Of a DNA stretch of 21,886 bases, positions 1 through 5,980 are shown one piece after another. How positions within the stretch are numbered: position 1 is the stretch's first letter; each line of letters starts with the position of its first letter. The notes beneath the pieces were generated by a model. The model saw only the letters and a list, made by a program, of their open reading frames with translations, was not told the DNA's origin and did no database searches. The translations under genes were made by a program, and so were the position numbers. This stretch comes from Anaerolineales bacterium (GTDB taxonomy: Bacteria > Chloroflexota > Anaerolineae > Anaerolineales > DRMV01): positions 1 through 21,886 of the forward strand of contig JALSPT010000261.1 in the NCBI GenBank assembly GCA_026985785.1, given 5' to 3'.

Positions 1-744
1 GCCGAAGGTGCGTTGGGCGGCCTGGTACAGTTCGGCTACCACGGCAGCGTGCTCGGCGTCGTCCAGGCCCCAGTAGGGGGTGAACAACCGCTCGCTCACC
101 CCGCGCAGCACTTCGGAAGGCACCACGTTTTTTTGCCAGCGGGCGGCGACTACGGTGTGGGGCGCTCCGAAGCGGCGGGTGAGGGCGGCCACGATGTCGG
201 GGTAATCGCGCCACATCGGGCGGCTAAGGTCATGGCCGCGGCGGCGCAGCGCCTGCCGCCAGGCGTGCAGCGCCCAGCCGATGGGCGCGTCGGGGGCGTG
301 GTCGATGTAGCCTAAGGCGAACACGCCGCCGGGGCTGAGCACGCGTTCGATTTCGCCCCGTGCGGCTTCCAGCGAGGCCACCAGGTGCAGGGTATGCACG
401 CTGAAGGCGGCGGGAAAAGCGGCGCGGCGAAAGGGTAGGTGCAGCGCCTCGGCCAGCACCGGTTGGGGGAAAATGGCCTCTGGCGGGCGTTTGGCGCGCA
501 GGTGGGCGAGCATTTCGGGGGAAAGGTCGGCGGCCACCACGGGGAAGCCCCGCACCGCCAGGGGCAGCGCCAGCCGCCCGCTGCCCGCGCCCAGGTCGAG
601 CACCCATCCCCCCGCAGGCAACGCCGCCGCCAAGGAAGAAACGATGGCCGCCAGCACCTCGGCGGGCAGGCCGCGGGTGCGGTCGTAATGCTGCGGGTCG
701 CCGTGGTAGGCAGTATCGCCAGGAAGGGAGGAAGTGGTGCTCAC
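1..744 (-). CDS. Class I SAM-dependent methyltransferase (3' end outside window)
   Basis: The open frame runs without a stop from a GTG at 744 to the window edge, giving 248 codons. Motif I of the class I SAM-binding fold is clear (VLDLGAGSGRLALPLA, about residues 48-63), followed by the acidic residue after strand beta-2 (VVAADLSPEML, D73) and a motif-IV-like stretch LHLPFRRAAFPAAFSVHTLHL near residues 100-120. These identify a soluble, cytoplasmic methyltransferase of the Methyltransf_11/25 type. The substrate cannot be read from the sequence. It starts 37 bp after pssA on the same strand and is probably last, or near last, in the metalloprotease-psd-pssA operon. A phospholipid such as phosphatidylethanolamine is therefore a possible substrate, but that is inference. 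No good Shine-Dalgarno precedes the GTG, so the start is uncertain by a few codons. Confidence is high for the family and low for the role. Confidence 0.85.
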   Translation of the reverse strand, partial: MSTTSSLPGDTAYHGDPQHYDRTRGLPAEVLAAIVSSLAAALPAGGWVLDLGAGSGRLALPLAVRGFPVVAADLSPEMLAHLRAKRPPEAIFPQPVLAEALHLPFRRAAFPAAFSVHTLHLVASLEAARGEIERVLSPGGVFALGYIDHAPDAPIGWALHAWRQALRRRGHDLSRPMWRDYPDIVAALTRRFGAPHTVVAARWQKNVVPSEVLRGVSERLFTPYWGLDDAEHAAVVAELYQAAQRTFG

Positions 745-781
745 GATTTTGGGTTGGCCGGAGAGGCGCGGTGAGGCCGTT

Positions 782-1552
782 TTATCCTTGCGGAGGCTTG
801 TTCGTGACCGGGGGAGGGCTTTCTTTTGCTGTGCCCGACTTTCGGCGACGCAATCCTAGCACGATGCCTGACAAGGCATAGGCGCTAAACAACGTCGGCA
901 ACACCACTGCCGGTTCGGCGGCAATGATGACGATGAGCAGCACCGCGCCCACGGAAGCGTAAAAGGCCTGTTTGCGGCTGAGGCGGACGGTTTTGAAACT
1001 GGGGTAGGGCAGGTTGCTGATCATTAGGGCGGCCAGCAGTGGCACCAAGCCGGCAAATATCACCGCGCGGTTACTCTCCGGTACTTGAAATTCGTTGAGC
1101 AGCAGCACCACGCCGGCCAGCGTGGCCGAGGCGGTGGGAGTGGACATGCCCTGGAAGTAGGCACTGGCCTTGCCGGGGCGGGCAGTGGTGTTGAAACGCG
1201 CCAGCCGGAGCGCCGAACCGGCAGCGAACAGGAAGGCCAGCAACCAGCCATAGCGTTCGTAGCGGTGGAGACCGTAGAGGTAGGCCAGCATGGCCGGGGC
1301 GACGCCGAAGGAAAGCGCGTCGGCCAGGGAATCATATTCCACGCCAAAAGAAGTGGACGAACCCGTCAGACGGGCGATTGGCCCATCGGTGAAATCGAAG
1401 ACCATCGCAACGAAAATGAGGATCGCGGCGCGCAGAGGGTGGCCGGTGACAGCCGACACCAACGAGAAGAAACCCATGAACAGGTTCCCGGTGGTCAGCA
1501 GGCTGGGCAGGACGGAGTAGCCCCGCCGGGTAGAGGTTTTACGAGGCGACAT
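782..1552 (-). CDS. pssA: CDP-diacylglycerol-serine O-phosphatidyltransferase
   Basis: A 256-aa multi-pass membrane enzyme that joins CDP-diacylglycerol and L-serine to give phosphatidylserine, the precursor used by Psd encoded just upstream. The CDP-alcohol phosphotransferase signature D-G-x2-A-R-x8-G-x3-D-x3-D is complete (D56, G57, A60, R61, G70, D74, D78, within DGPIAR...GVEYDSLAD). Several hydrophobic helices follow, and the C-terminus is basic and Pro-rich. I chose the ATG at 1552, not the longer frame starting at 1666, because the extra 38 residues are only an out-of-frame reading of psd. GGAAGAAGG lies about 4 nt upstream of this ATG. The start overlaps the psd stop by 14 bp, which suggests translational coupling. 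PssA rather than PgsA is favoured by the SFGVAPA segment after the signature and by the adjacent decarboxylase. Confidence 0.93.
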   Translation of the reverse strand: MSPRKTSTRRGYSVLPSLLTTGNLFMGFFSLVSAVTGHPLRAAILIFVAMVFDFTDGPIARLTGSSTSFGVEYDSLADALSFGVAPAMLAYLYGLHRYERYGWLLAFLFAAGSALRLARFNTTARPGKASAYFQGMSTPTASATLAGVVLLLNEFQVPESNRAVIFAGLVPLLAALMISNLPYPSFKTVRLSRKQAFYASVGAVLLIVIIAAEPAVVLPTLFSAYALSGIVLGLRRRKSGTAKESPPPVTNKPPQG

Positions 1553-2192
1553 AGCCTTCTTCCAGGGGGAGGATGGCCAGGGGCGTTTCGCCGGCGCGCA
1601 CTTTGTGGCCAATGGTGACCAGCGGCTCGGCATCGATTGGCAGATAGACTTCAACCCGCGAGCCAAAGCGGATCATGCCGATGCGCTCGCCTTGCTCGAA
1701 GGCTTCGCCTGCGGCGATGAAGGGCACGGTGCGACGCGCCAGCGCACCGGCCACCTGGACGACCAGCAGCGGCTGGCGGTCGATGCGCAGCAGGTAGTAG
1801 TAGCGGCGCTCGTTGCGGACGATGGCTTCGGGGTCGTAGGCCGGGAGAAAAGTGCCCGGTTGGTGTTCAATGGCTTCCAGAGTGCCGCTGACAGGGGCGC
1901 GGTTGACATGCACATCGAGCACGCTCATGAAGATGCCGATTTGCCAGGCTTCCCGCTTGAGCCAGCGGGGTTCGAAAGTGCGCTTGAGGACGATGATTCG
2001 CCCATCGGCGGGAGAGACTACCAGGTCGCGATGATGAGGAGGACGGCGCTCGGGGTCGCGGAAGAAGCCTGCGACGGCGGCTGCGCTGAGGGCTGTCAGG
2101 GCAGCCGCTTTGCGCCGCCCCAGCAGGCCGAGGACCGCTGATGCCAGCGCCGGGGCAAGGATGTAAGGTTTGCCTTCGGGGTTGATACGCAT
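1539..2192 (-). CDS. psd: Phosphatidylserine decarboxylase (short class)
   Basis: A 217-aa proenzyme that decarboxylates phosphatidylserine to phosphatidylethanolamine at the membrane. The N-terminus has a hydrophobic segment (about residues 10-42), then FFRDPERRPP, SPADG (residues 60-64) and HVNRAPVSG (95-103). The self-cleavage site is RFGS (175-178), where S178 would become the pyruvoyl cofactor after cleavage between G177 and S178. This length and an FGS rather than LGST site match the short Psd class found in many bacteria and archaea. GGAGG lies just before the ATG. It follows the HExxH gene by 15 bp and overlaps pssA by 14 bp, so both phosphatidylethanolamine synthesis steps are made from one transcript, with the decarboxylase gene first. 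Confidence 0.95.
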   Translation of the reverse strand: MRINPEGKPYILAPALASAVLGLLGRRKAAALTALSAAAVAGFFRDPERRPPHHRDLVVSPADGRIIVLKRTFEPRWLKREAWQIGIFMSVLDVHVNRAPVSGTLEAIEHQPGTFLPAYDPEAIVRNERRYYYLLRIDRQPLLVVQVAGALARRTVPFIAAGEAFEQGERIGMIRFGSRVEVYLPIDAEPLVTIGHKVRAGETPLAILPLEEGYVAS

Positions 2193-2207
2193 GGGGCCTC
2201 CAGAAGT

Positions 2208-3461
2208 TTAGGGGGTGGAACGCACCGCACGTTGGAGCGCGGCAAACGAGGTCATCCAAGCCATTTTGTGCACGAAAGCGGCCAGAGAGGGGCTTTGAGC
2301 GCGCAGTTGACGCACGGCTGCGCCGACTGGGTCTTTGCCCGCCGCGCCGCCGGGCACATCCGCGTAAGCGCCATAAAAGGCAAAATAGGCCTGATTGAGT
2401 TTGCGGATGTGATAGCCATGCTCCCAGAAGAATTTACGCCGTTGTTCCATGTAGGCCTCGGCTTCTTCGACTTTGCCGGCGGCCAGGAGTTCGTCCACGT
2501 GGACGCGGGTTTTGCGCATTTCGGCGCGGAAATCGAAGGCCGGAGGCTGCGCTTGCTGCTGGGGATGCGCCGAAGGTGGCGGTGGCGGCGGGGGGACTTG
2601 GTCGGGGTAAAAGCGTTCCAACACCTGCCGCCCGATTTCCTTGCCCACGATGTTGGCGGTGGTCTCGTTCATCGTGCGCAGGGCGGGCGAGGCGTCGTAG
2701 AGCATGCCCAGCGGGTGCCAATCGAGGTAGTTGTGGGTCCATTCGTGGGCGACGGTTTCCACCAACCAGGGGAAGTTAGCCGTTTGCATCACCATCGTCG
2801 GGTAAACGCCTACGCCGCCGATGGGGACGACCAGGGTAGAGACGTCCAGCGCGTGGGCAACGCTGTCTTCCAGGTGGATCTGTTGGTCGAGCGTCAGGCC
2901 GGGTTGGAGGGAGATGTTGGCAATCTGGCGGATTTCGGTGCGGGGGGAGACGATGAGCGCCATGGGCACCGGCGTGGTGCGGTAGAGCACGGGCGGCTGC
3001 GGTTGACCGAGGAAGGTCAACCCATTGGCAGCCAGCACGGCGCTGACCTGCGTTTGGAGCACTTGCTCGGCCAGCGGAGCCAGCCAGGCGGCACGGGCGC
3101 GCTCTTCCGTCTCCTGTTGGCGCAGGGCGGCTACCAGGCGCTTGTCCACCCCATGGGGGTCGGCCAAAGCATCGCGGAGGCGGGCGTCGGTGTGGGCGAT
3201 GTCGCCCATCAGAGCAATGTAGTCGCGCACGATTTGATTGTCGCCGCTGGGAGGGAGGAGCCGCTCGGCGTTCAAGGCACCGAAGAGCAATTTGGTCTTC
3301 CATGCCTGCCACAGCCAGCGGCTGTAGTCGAATTCCAGGGGGCGGGTGAAGGCGTGGATGCGCGCCATACGGTCGGCACTACTTACCTGGCTGCCGGTGA
3401 GCAGCAGGGCAAGCAATATCATCCACAGCAGAGGTTTTGCCAGAGAACGGGCACGGGGCAT
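2208..3461 (-). CDS. Exported HExxH (zincin-like) protein of unknown function
   Basis: A 417-aa protein that I do not recognise as a named family. A hydrophobic segment at residues 10-29 after a basic start looks like a signal peptide or N-terminal anchor, so most of the protein should lie outside the cytoplasm. The zinc-protease motif HEWTH is at 239-243 in VAHEWTHNYLDWHPLG. A plausible third ligand or gluzincin-type Glu is E266 in MNETTANIVGKEIG, 23 residues after the second His. A run of eight prolines and a Gln/Pro-rich stretch (about 290-308) separate this core from a charged C-terminal helical region with YHIRKLNQAYFAFYGAYAD. It is the first gene of the psd-pssA operon, with psd starting 15 bp after its stop. 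A role in envelope protein processing is inference only. No Shine-Dalgarno is seen, and the -10 box ends 6 nt before the ATG. Confidence 0.85.
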   Translation of the reverse strand: MPRARSLAKPLLWMILLALLLTGSQVSSADRMARIHAFTRPLEFDYSRWLWQAWKTKLLFGALNAERLLPPSGDNQIVRDYIALMGDIAHTDARLRDALADPHGVDKRLVAALRQQETEERARAAWLAPLAEQVLQTQVSAVLAANGLTFLGQPQPPVLYRTTPVPMALIVSPRTEIRQIANISLQPGLTLDQQIHLEDSVAHALDVSTLVVPIGGVGVYPTMVMQTANFPWLVETVAHEWTHNYLDWHPLGMLYDASPALRTMNETTANIVGKEIGRQVLERFYPDQVPPPPPPPSAHPQQQAQPPAFDFRAEMRKTRVHVDELLAAGKVEEAEAYMEQRRKFFWEHGYHIRKLNQAYFAFYGAYADVPGGAAGKDPVGAAVRQLRAQSPSLAAFVHKMAWMTSFAALQRAVRSTP

Positions 3462-3467
3462 AAAGTG

Positions 3468-3473
3468 ATTTTA
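3468..3473 (-). promoter_or_regulatory. Predicted -10 box for the metalloprotease-psd-pssA operon
   Basis: TAAAAT on the minus strand ends exactly 6 nt before the ATG at 3461 (spacer CACTTT). Transcription would begin at or next to the A of the start codon, predicting a leaderless mRNA. I see no convincing -35 box. The same geometry occurs at three other genes in this window, which raises confidence. Confidence 0.5.
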
Positions 3474-3498
3474 CCTCACTTTGGCAGCGTTGGACTTC

Positions 3499-3512
3499 GT
3501 GACGATTGTCAC
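3499..3512. promoter_or_regulatory. 14-bp palindrome, candidate operator upstream of icd
   Basis: GTGACGATTGTCAC has perfect 5-bp arms around GATT and lies between the divergent metalloprotease and icd promoters. Its right half includes TTGTCA (3506-3511), which could act as a -35 with the weak -10 TAGAGT (3529-3534) 17 bp away. A nearly identical palindrome, TGACAATTGTCA, sits on the -35 of the DUF123-lspA operon at 19850-19861. The cognate regulator is unknown. Confidence 0.4.
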
Positions 3513-3533
3513 TCCATGACTATAAAGGTAGAG

Positions 3534-3542
3534 TGCTATAAT
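3534..3542 (+). promoter_or_regulatory. Extended -10 promoter of the icd-sdhCDAB operon
   Basis: TGCTATAAT is a perfect TATAAT with the extended TGn element. No good -35 lies 16-18 bp upstream, as is usual for extended -10 promoters. It predicts a 5' leader of about 80 nt before the icd ATG at 3631. The same nonamer precedes ssrA and the gene starting at 11856. Confidence 0.6.
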
Positions 3543-3630
3543 TGGAAGCGTTGTATCAGGTCGGTTGACCGCGATATGGCTGTGCAGGCCGTTGAATCGA
3601 AAAAACATCAAATCAAAAGGAGATTGGCGT

Positions 3631-5037
3631 ATGGGCTACACAATCATCGAGGTGCCGGAAGGCGGTGCCAAAATTACCAAGCCGGGTGAGAAGCTGATCG
3701 TCCCCGATAATCCGATCATTCCCTTCATCGAGGGCGATGGCACCGGGCGTGACATCTGGCGCGCTGCGTCTCGGGTGTTCAATGCCGCTGTGGAGAAAGC
3801 CTACAAAGGCAAGCGGAAGATCTATTGGATGGAAGTGTACGCCGGTGAGAAGGCGTATCACAAATTTGGCGAATGGCTGCCGGAGGAAACCATCAAGGCC
3901 TTCCGCGAGTTCATCGTAGGCATCAAAGGCCCGTTGACCACCCCCATCGGCGGCGGCATCCGCTCGCTCAACGTGGCGCTGCGGAAGGCGCTCGACCTGT
4001 ACGTTTGCCAGCGCCCGGTAAAATATGTGGATGGCGTACCTTCGCCCGTCAAGCACCCCGAGTATGTGGACATGGTGATCTTCCGCGAGAACACCGAAGA
4101 TATCTACACGGGCATTGAGTTCCAGATGGGCACGCCGGAGTGGGAAAAGTTCATGCGGATCTTCAAGGAGAACTTCCCTGAAGAGTACGCCAAGATGCGC
4201 TTCCCCAACACGGCGGGCATTGGCATCAAGCCGGTTTCCAAGGAAGGCACCGAGCGTCTGGTGCGCGCGGCGATCAAGTGGGCATTGGCCAACGGGCGCA
4301 AGCGCCTCAGCCTGGTACACAAGGGCAACATCATGAAGTACACCGAAGGCGCTTTCCGCAACTGGGGTTACGCCCTTGCCAAGCGCGAATTCCGCAACGA
4401 AATCGTGACCGAGCGCGAATCGTGGATTTTGGGCAACAAGGAAAAGAACCCCGACCTGACGGACGAAGAAAACGCCCGCATGATCGAGCCCGGTTTTGCC
4501 ATGCTGGCGCCGGACAAGAAAGAAGAGGTCATCCAAGAGGTGCGCGAGGCGCTCAAACTGTGGCCGACCCACGGCGACGGCAAGTGGAAGAGCAAACTGC
4601 TCATCAAGGACACCATCGCCGACATCGTCTTCCAGCAGACGATCACCCGCGCGCGCGAATTCGACGTCCTCGCCACCATGAACCTGAACGGCGACTACCT
4701 CTCCGACGCCCTGGCAGCGCAAATCGGCGGCATGGGCATTGCCCCCGGCGCCAACATCAACTACGACACCGGCCATGCCATCTTCGAGGCCACCCACGGC
4801 ACGGCGCCCAAATACGCCGACCTGGACAAGGTCAACCCCGGCTCGGTCATCCTCTCCGGCGAGATGATGTTCCGCTACATGGGCTGGGATGAGGCCGCCG
4901 ACCTGATCTGGAAAGGTATCACCGGCGCGGTGAAAGCCAAGACCGTGACCTACGACTTCCACCGCCTGATGGAAGGGGCGACGCTGCTCAAATGCTCTGA
5001 GTTTGGCGAAGCCATCGTGCAACACATGGACGACTGA
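3631..5037 (+). CDS. icd: NADP-dependent isocitrate dehydrogenase
   Basis: A 468-aa cytoplasmic TCA-cycle enzyme converting isocitrate to 2-oxoglutarate with reduction of NADP. Features of the E. coli Icd type are easy to follow: the N-terminal FIEGDGTG (32-39), the substrate loop GPLTTPIGGGIRSLNVALR (100-118) with the phosphorylatable Ser at S112, ENTEDIYTGIE (153-163), NIMKYTEGAF (233-242), NLNGDYLSDA (351-360) and HGTAPKYADLDKVNPGS (389-405). K394 and Y395 match the residues that select NADP rather than NAD. It is about 50 residues longer than E. coli Icd, mainly through a charged insertion around residues 265-320. The ATG at 3631 is preceded by AGGAGA, while the longer frame from 3565 has no support. 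It leads an operon with the sdh genes 97 bp downstream. Confidence 0.97.
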   Translation: MGYTIIEVPEGGAKITKPGEKLIVPDNPIIPFIEGDGTGRDIWRAASRVFNAAVEKAYKGKRKIYWMEVYAGEKAYHKFGEWLPEETIKAFREFIVGIKGPLTTPIGGGIRSLNVALRKALDLYVCQRPVKYVDGVPSPVKHPEYVDMVIFRENTEDIYTGIEFQMGTPEWEKFMRIFKENFPEEYAKMRFPNTAGIGIKPVSKEGTERLVRAAIKWALANGRKRLSLVHKGNIMKYTEGAFRNWGYALAKREFRNEIVTERESWILGNKEKNPDLTDEENARMIEPGFAMLAPDKKEEVIQEVREALKLWPTHGDGKWKSKLLIKDTIADIVFQQTITRAREFDVLATMNLNGDYLSDALAAQIGGMGIAPGANINYDTGHAIFEATHGTAPKYADLDKVNPGSVILSGEMMFRYMGWDEAADLIWKGITGAVKAKTVTYDFHRLMEGATLLKCSEFGEAIVQHMDD

Positions 5038-5046
5038 GTTTCCGAC

Positions 5047-5087
5047 CAGGGCGCAGCCGTCACCACGGCGCGCCCTGCTTACTTTTT
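5047..5087 (+). terminator. Hairpin between icd and sdhC (possible attenuator)
   Basis: Perfect 8-bp arms CAGGGCGC (5047-5054) and GCGCCCTG (5070-5077) with a 15-nt loop are followed 5 nt later by TTTTT (5083-5087). It could terminate part of the transcription after icd, or protect its 3' end. No separate promoter for sdhC is apparent, so complete termination seems unlikely. Confidence 0.4.
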
Positions 5088-5134
5088 GGGCGCGAGTCGT
5101 TGTGCCCCATTTCGCTGAAGCGAGGAGGTCTCTT

Positions 5135-5536
5135 ATGTCCTTCAAAACCGCAAGCGAGGGTTACGTCAAATACCAGGGGTTGGGCAACTGGGCTTTTGTG
5201 CTCCATCGCCTGACTGGCCTGGGCGTGATCCTCTTCCTGGCCATCCATGTGGTGGATACGGCTTTCGTGTATTTTGCCCCCGATCTATACAAAGAGGCGA
5301 TTGCTCTTTACCGCTCTCCGCTCTTTGGCCTGGGCGAAATTCTGTTGGTGCTTTCCATCATCTACCATGGTTTGAACGGCCTGCGGGTGATTTACTTCGA
5401 TATGGTCAACCCCAATATGTGGACGATTGAAATCAACCGCAAGTCGGTCATCTGGACGTGGATCATCACGCTGGTTCTGTGGCTCCCGGCCGCGGTGGTC
5501 ATGGGCAGCCATATTCTGGAGCATTTAGGCGGCTGA
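5135..5536 (+). CDS. sdhC: Succinate dehydrogenase membrane subunit, cytochrome b type
   Basis: A 133-aa membrane protein with three hydrophobic helices (about 22-45, 65-90 and 105-128). It anchors the catalytic SdhAB pair and passes electrons to quinone. HRLTGLG (24-30) is the family's N-terminal signature. H78 in YHGLNGLRVIYFD is the likely haem b ligand, and H38 is another intramembrane His. GAGGAGG lies about 8 nt before the ATG at 5135, whereas a longer frame starting inside icd is not supported. The gene order sdhC-sdhD-sdhA-sdhB is canonical. Small diverged anchors of this kind are hard to assign individually, so the symbol rests partly on position and on the HR-x-T-G motif. Confidence 0.9.
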   Translation: MSFKTASEGYVKYQGLGNWAFVLHRLTGLGVILFLAIHVVDTAFVYFAPDLYKEAIALYRSPLFGLGEILLVLSIIYHGLNGLRVIYFDMVNPNMWTIEINRKSVIWTWIITLVLWLPAAVVMGSHILEHLGG

Positions 5537-5567
5537 CCCGCCCGTATTCGCAATGAGGAGGTTGAGT

Positions 5568-5948
5568 ATGACCACCCAATCCCGCACGGTGGACGTCCCC
5601 CAAACATGGGAAAGTTTTGCCTGGAAATGGATGCGCTATTCGGGCGTTATCATCTTCATTTTAGCCTGGATTCACGTCCTCATCCAGGACATCCTGGTAG
5701 GCGTGTACAAGATTGACATCGGCTACGTGGCCGGGCGCTGGAATGGCGGCTTTTGGCGGGTGTATGATTTCCTGCTGCTGTTCTTTGCCTTTTCACATGG
5801 CATGAACGGCGTGCGGCAAGTGCTGTACGATTACATCCACAGCGCCGGCGGTCGTCGCGCGCTGAACTGGATTCTGCTCATACTGTGGGCGATTGTGGTT
5901 GTCATTGGTACGATTGCCATTTTCGCCTTCACCCCTCCCGCGGCGTGA
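5568..5948 (+). CDS. sdhD: Succinate dehydrogenase second membrane anchor subunit
   Basis: A 126-aa membrane protein with three predicted helices (about 25-45, 66-90 and 99-121). H77 in SHGMNGVRQVLYDY is a haem or quinone-site candidate and closely echoes the H-G-x-N-G-x-R motif of SdhC, as expected for paired anchors that may hold two b haems. H36 lies in helix 1. The ATG at 5568 is preferred over an in-frame ATG at 5553, because the AGGAGG lying between them is well placed for 5568. It begins 31 bp after sdhC and ends 32 bp before sdhA. Confidence 0.88.
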   Translation: MTTQSRTVDVPQTWESFAWKWMRYSGVIIFILAWIHVLIQDILVGVYKIDIGYVAGRWNGGFWRVYDFLLLFFAFSHGMNGVRQVLYDYIHSAGGRRALNWILLILWAIVVVIGTIAIFAFTPPAA

Positions 5949-5980
5949 GTTGAGGCCAGCATCCCTTCGAAGGAGTTGGA

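Noticed and set aside
2576..2600. Short G/C-rich repeat tract inside the metalloprotease gene
   Set aside because: It encodes the polyproline stretch of the protein and is explained by coding.
2232..3689. A 485-codon plus-strand frame over the metalloprotease and into the icd leader
   Set aside because: It crosses the divergent promoter region and mirrors the minus-strand gene, which has a signal peptide and an HExxH motif.
3613..5145. A 510-codon antisense frame over icd
   Set aside because: Shadow of icd from GC skew at codon position three; no motif and no Shine-Dalgarno.
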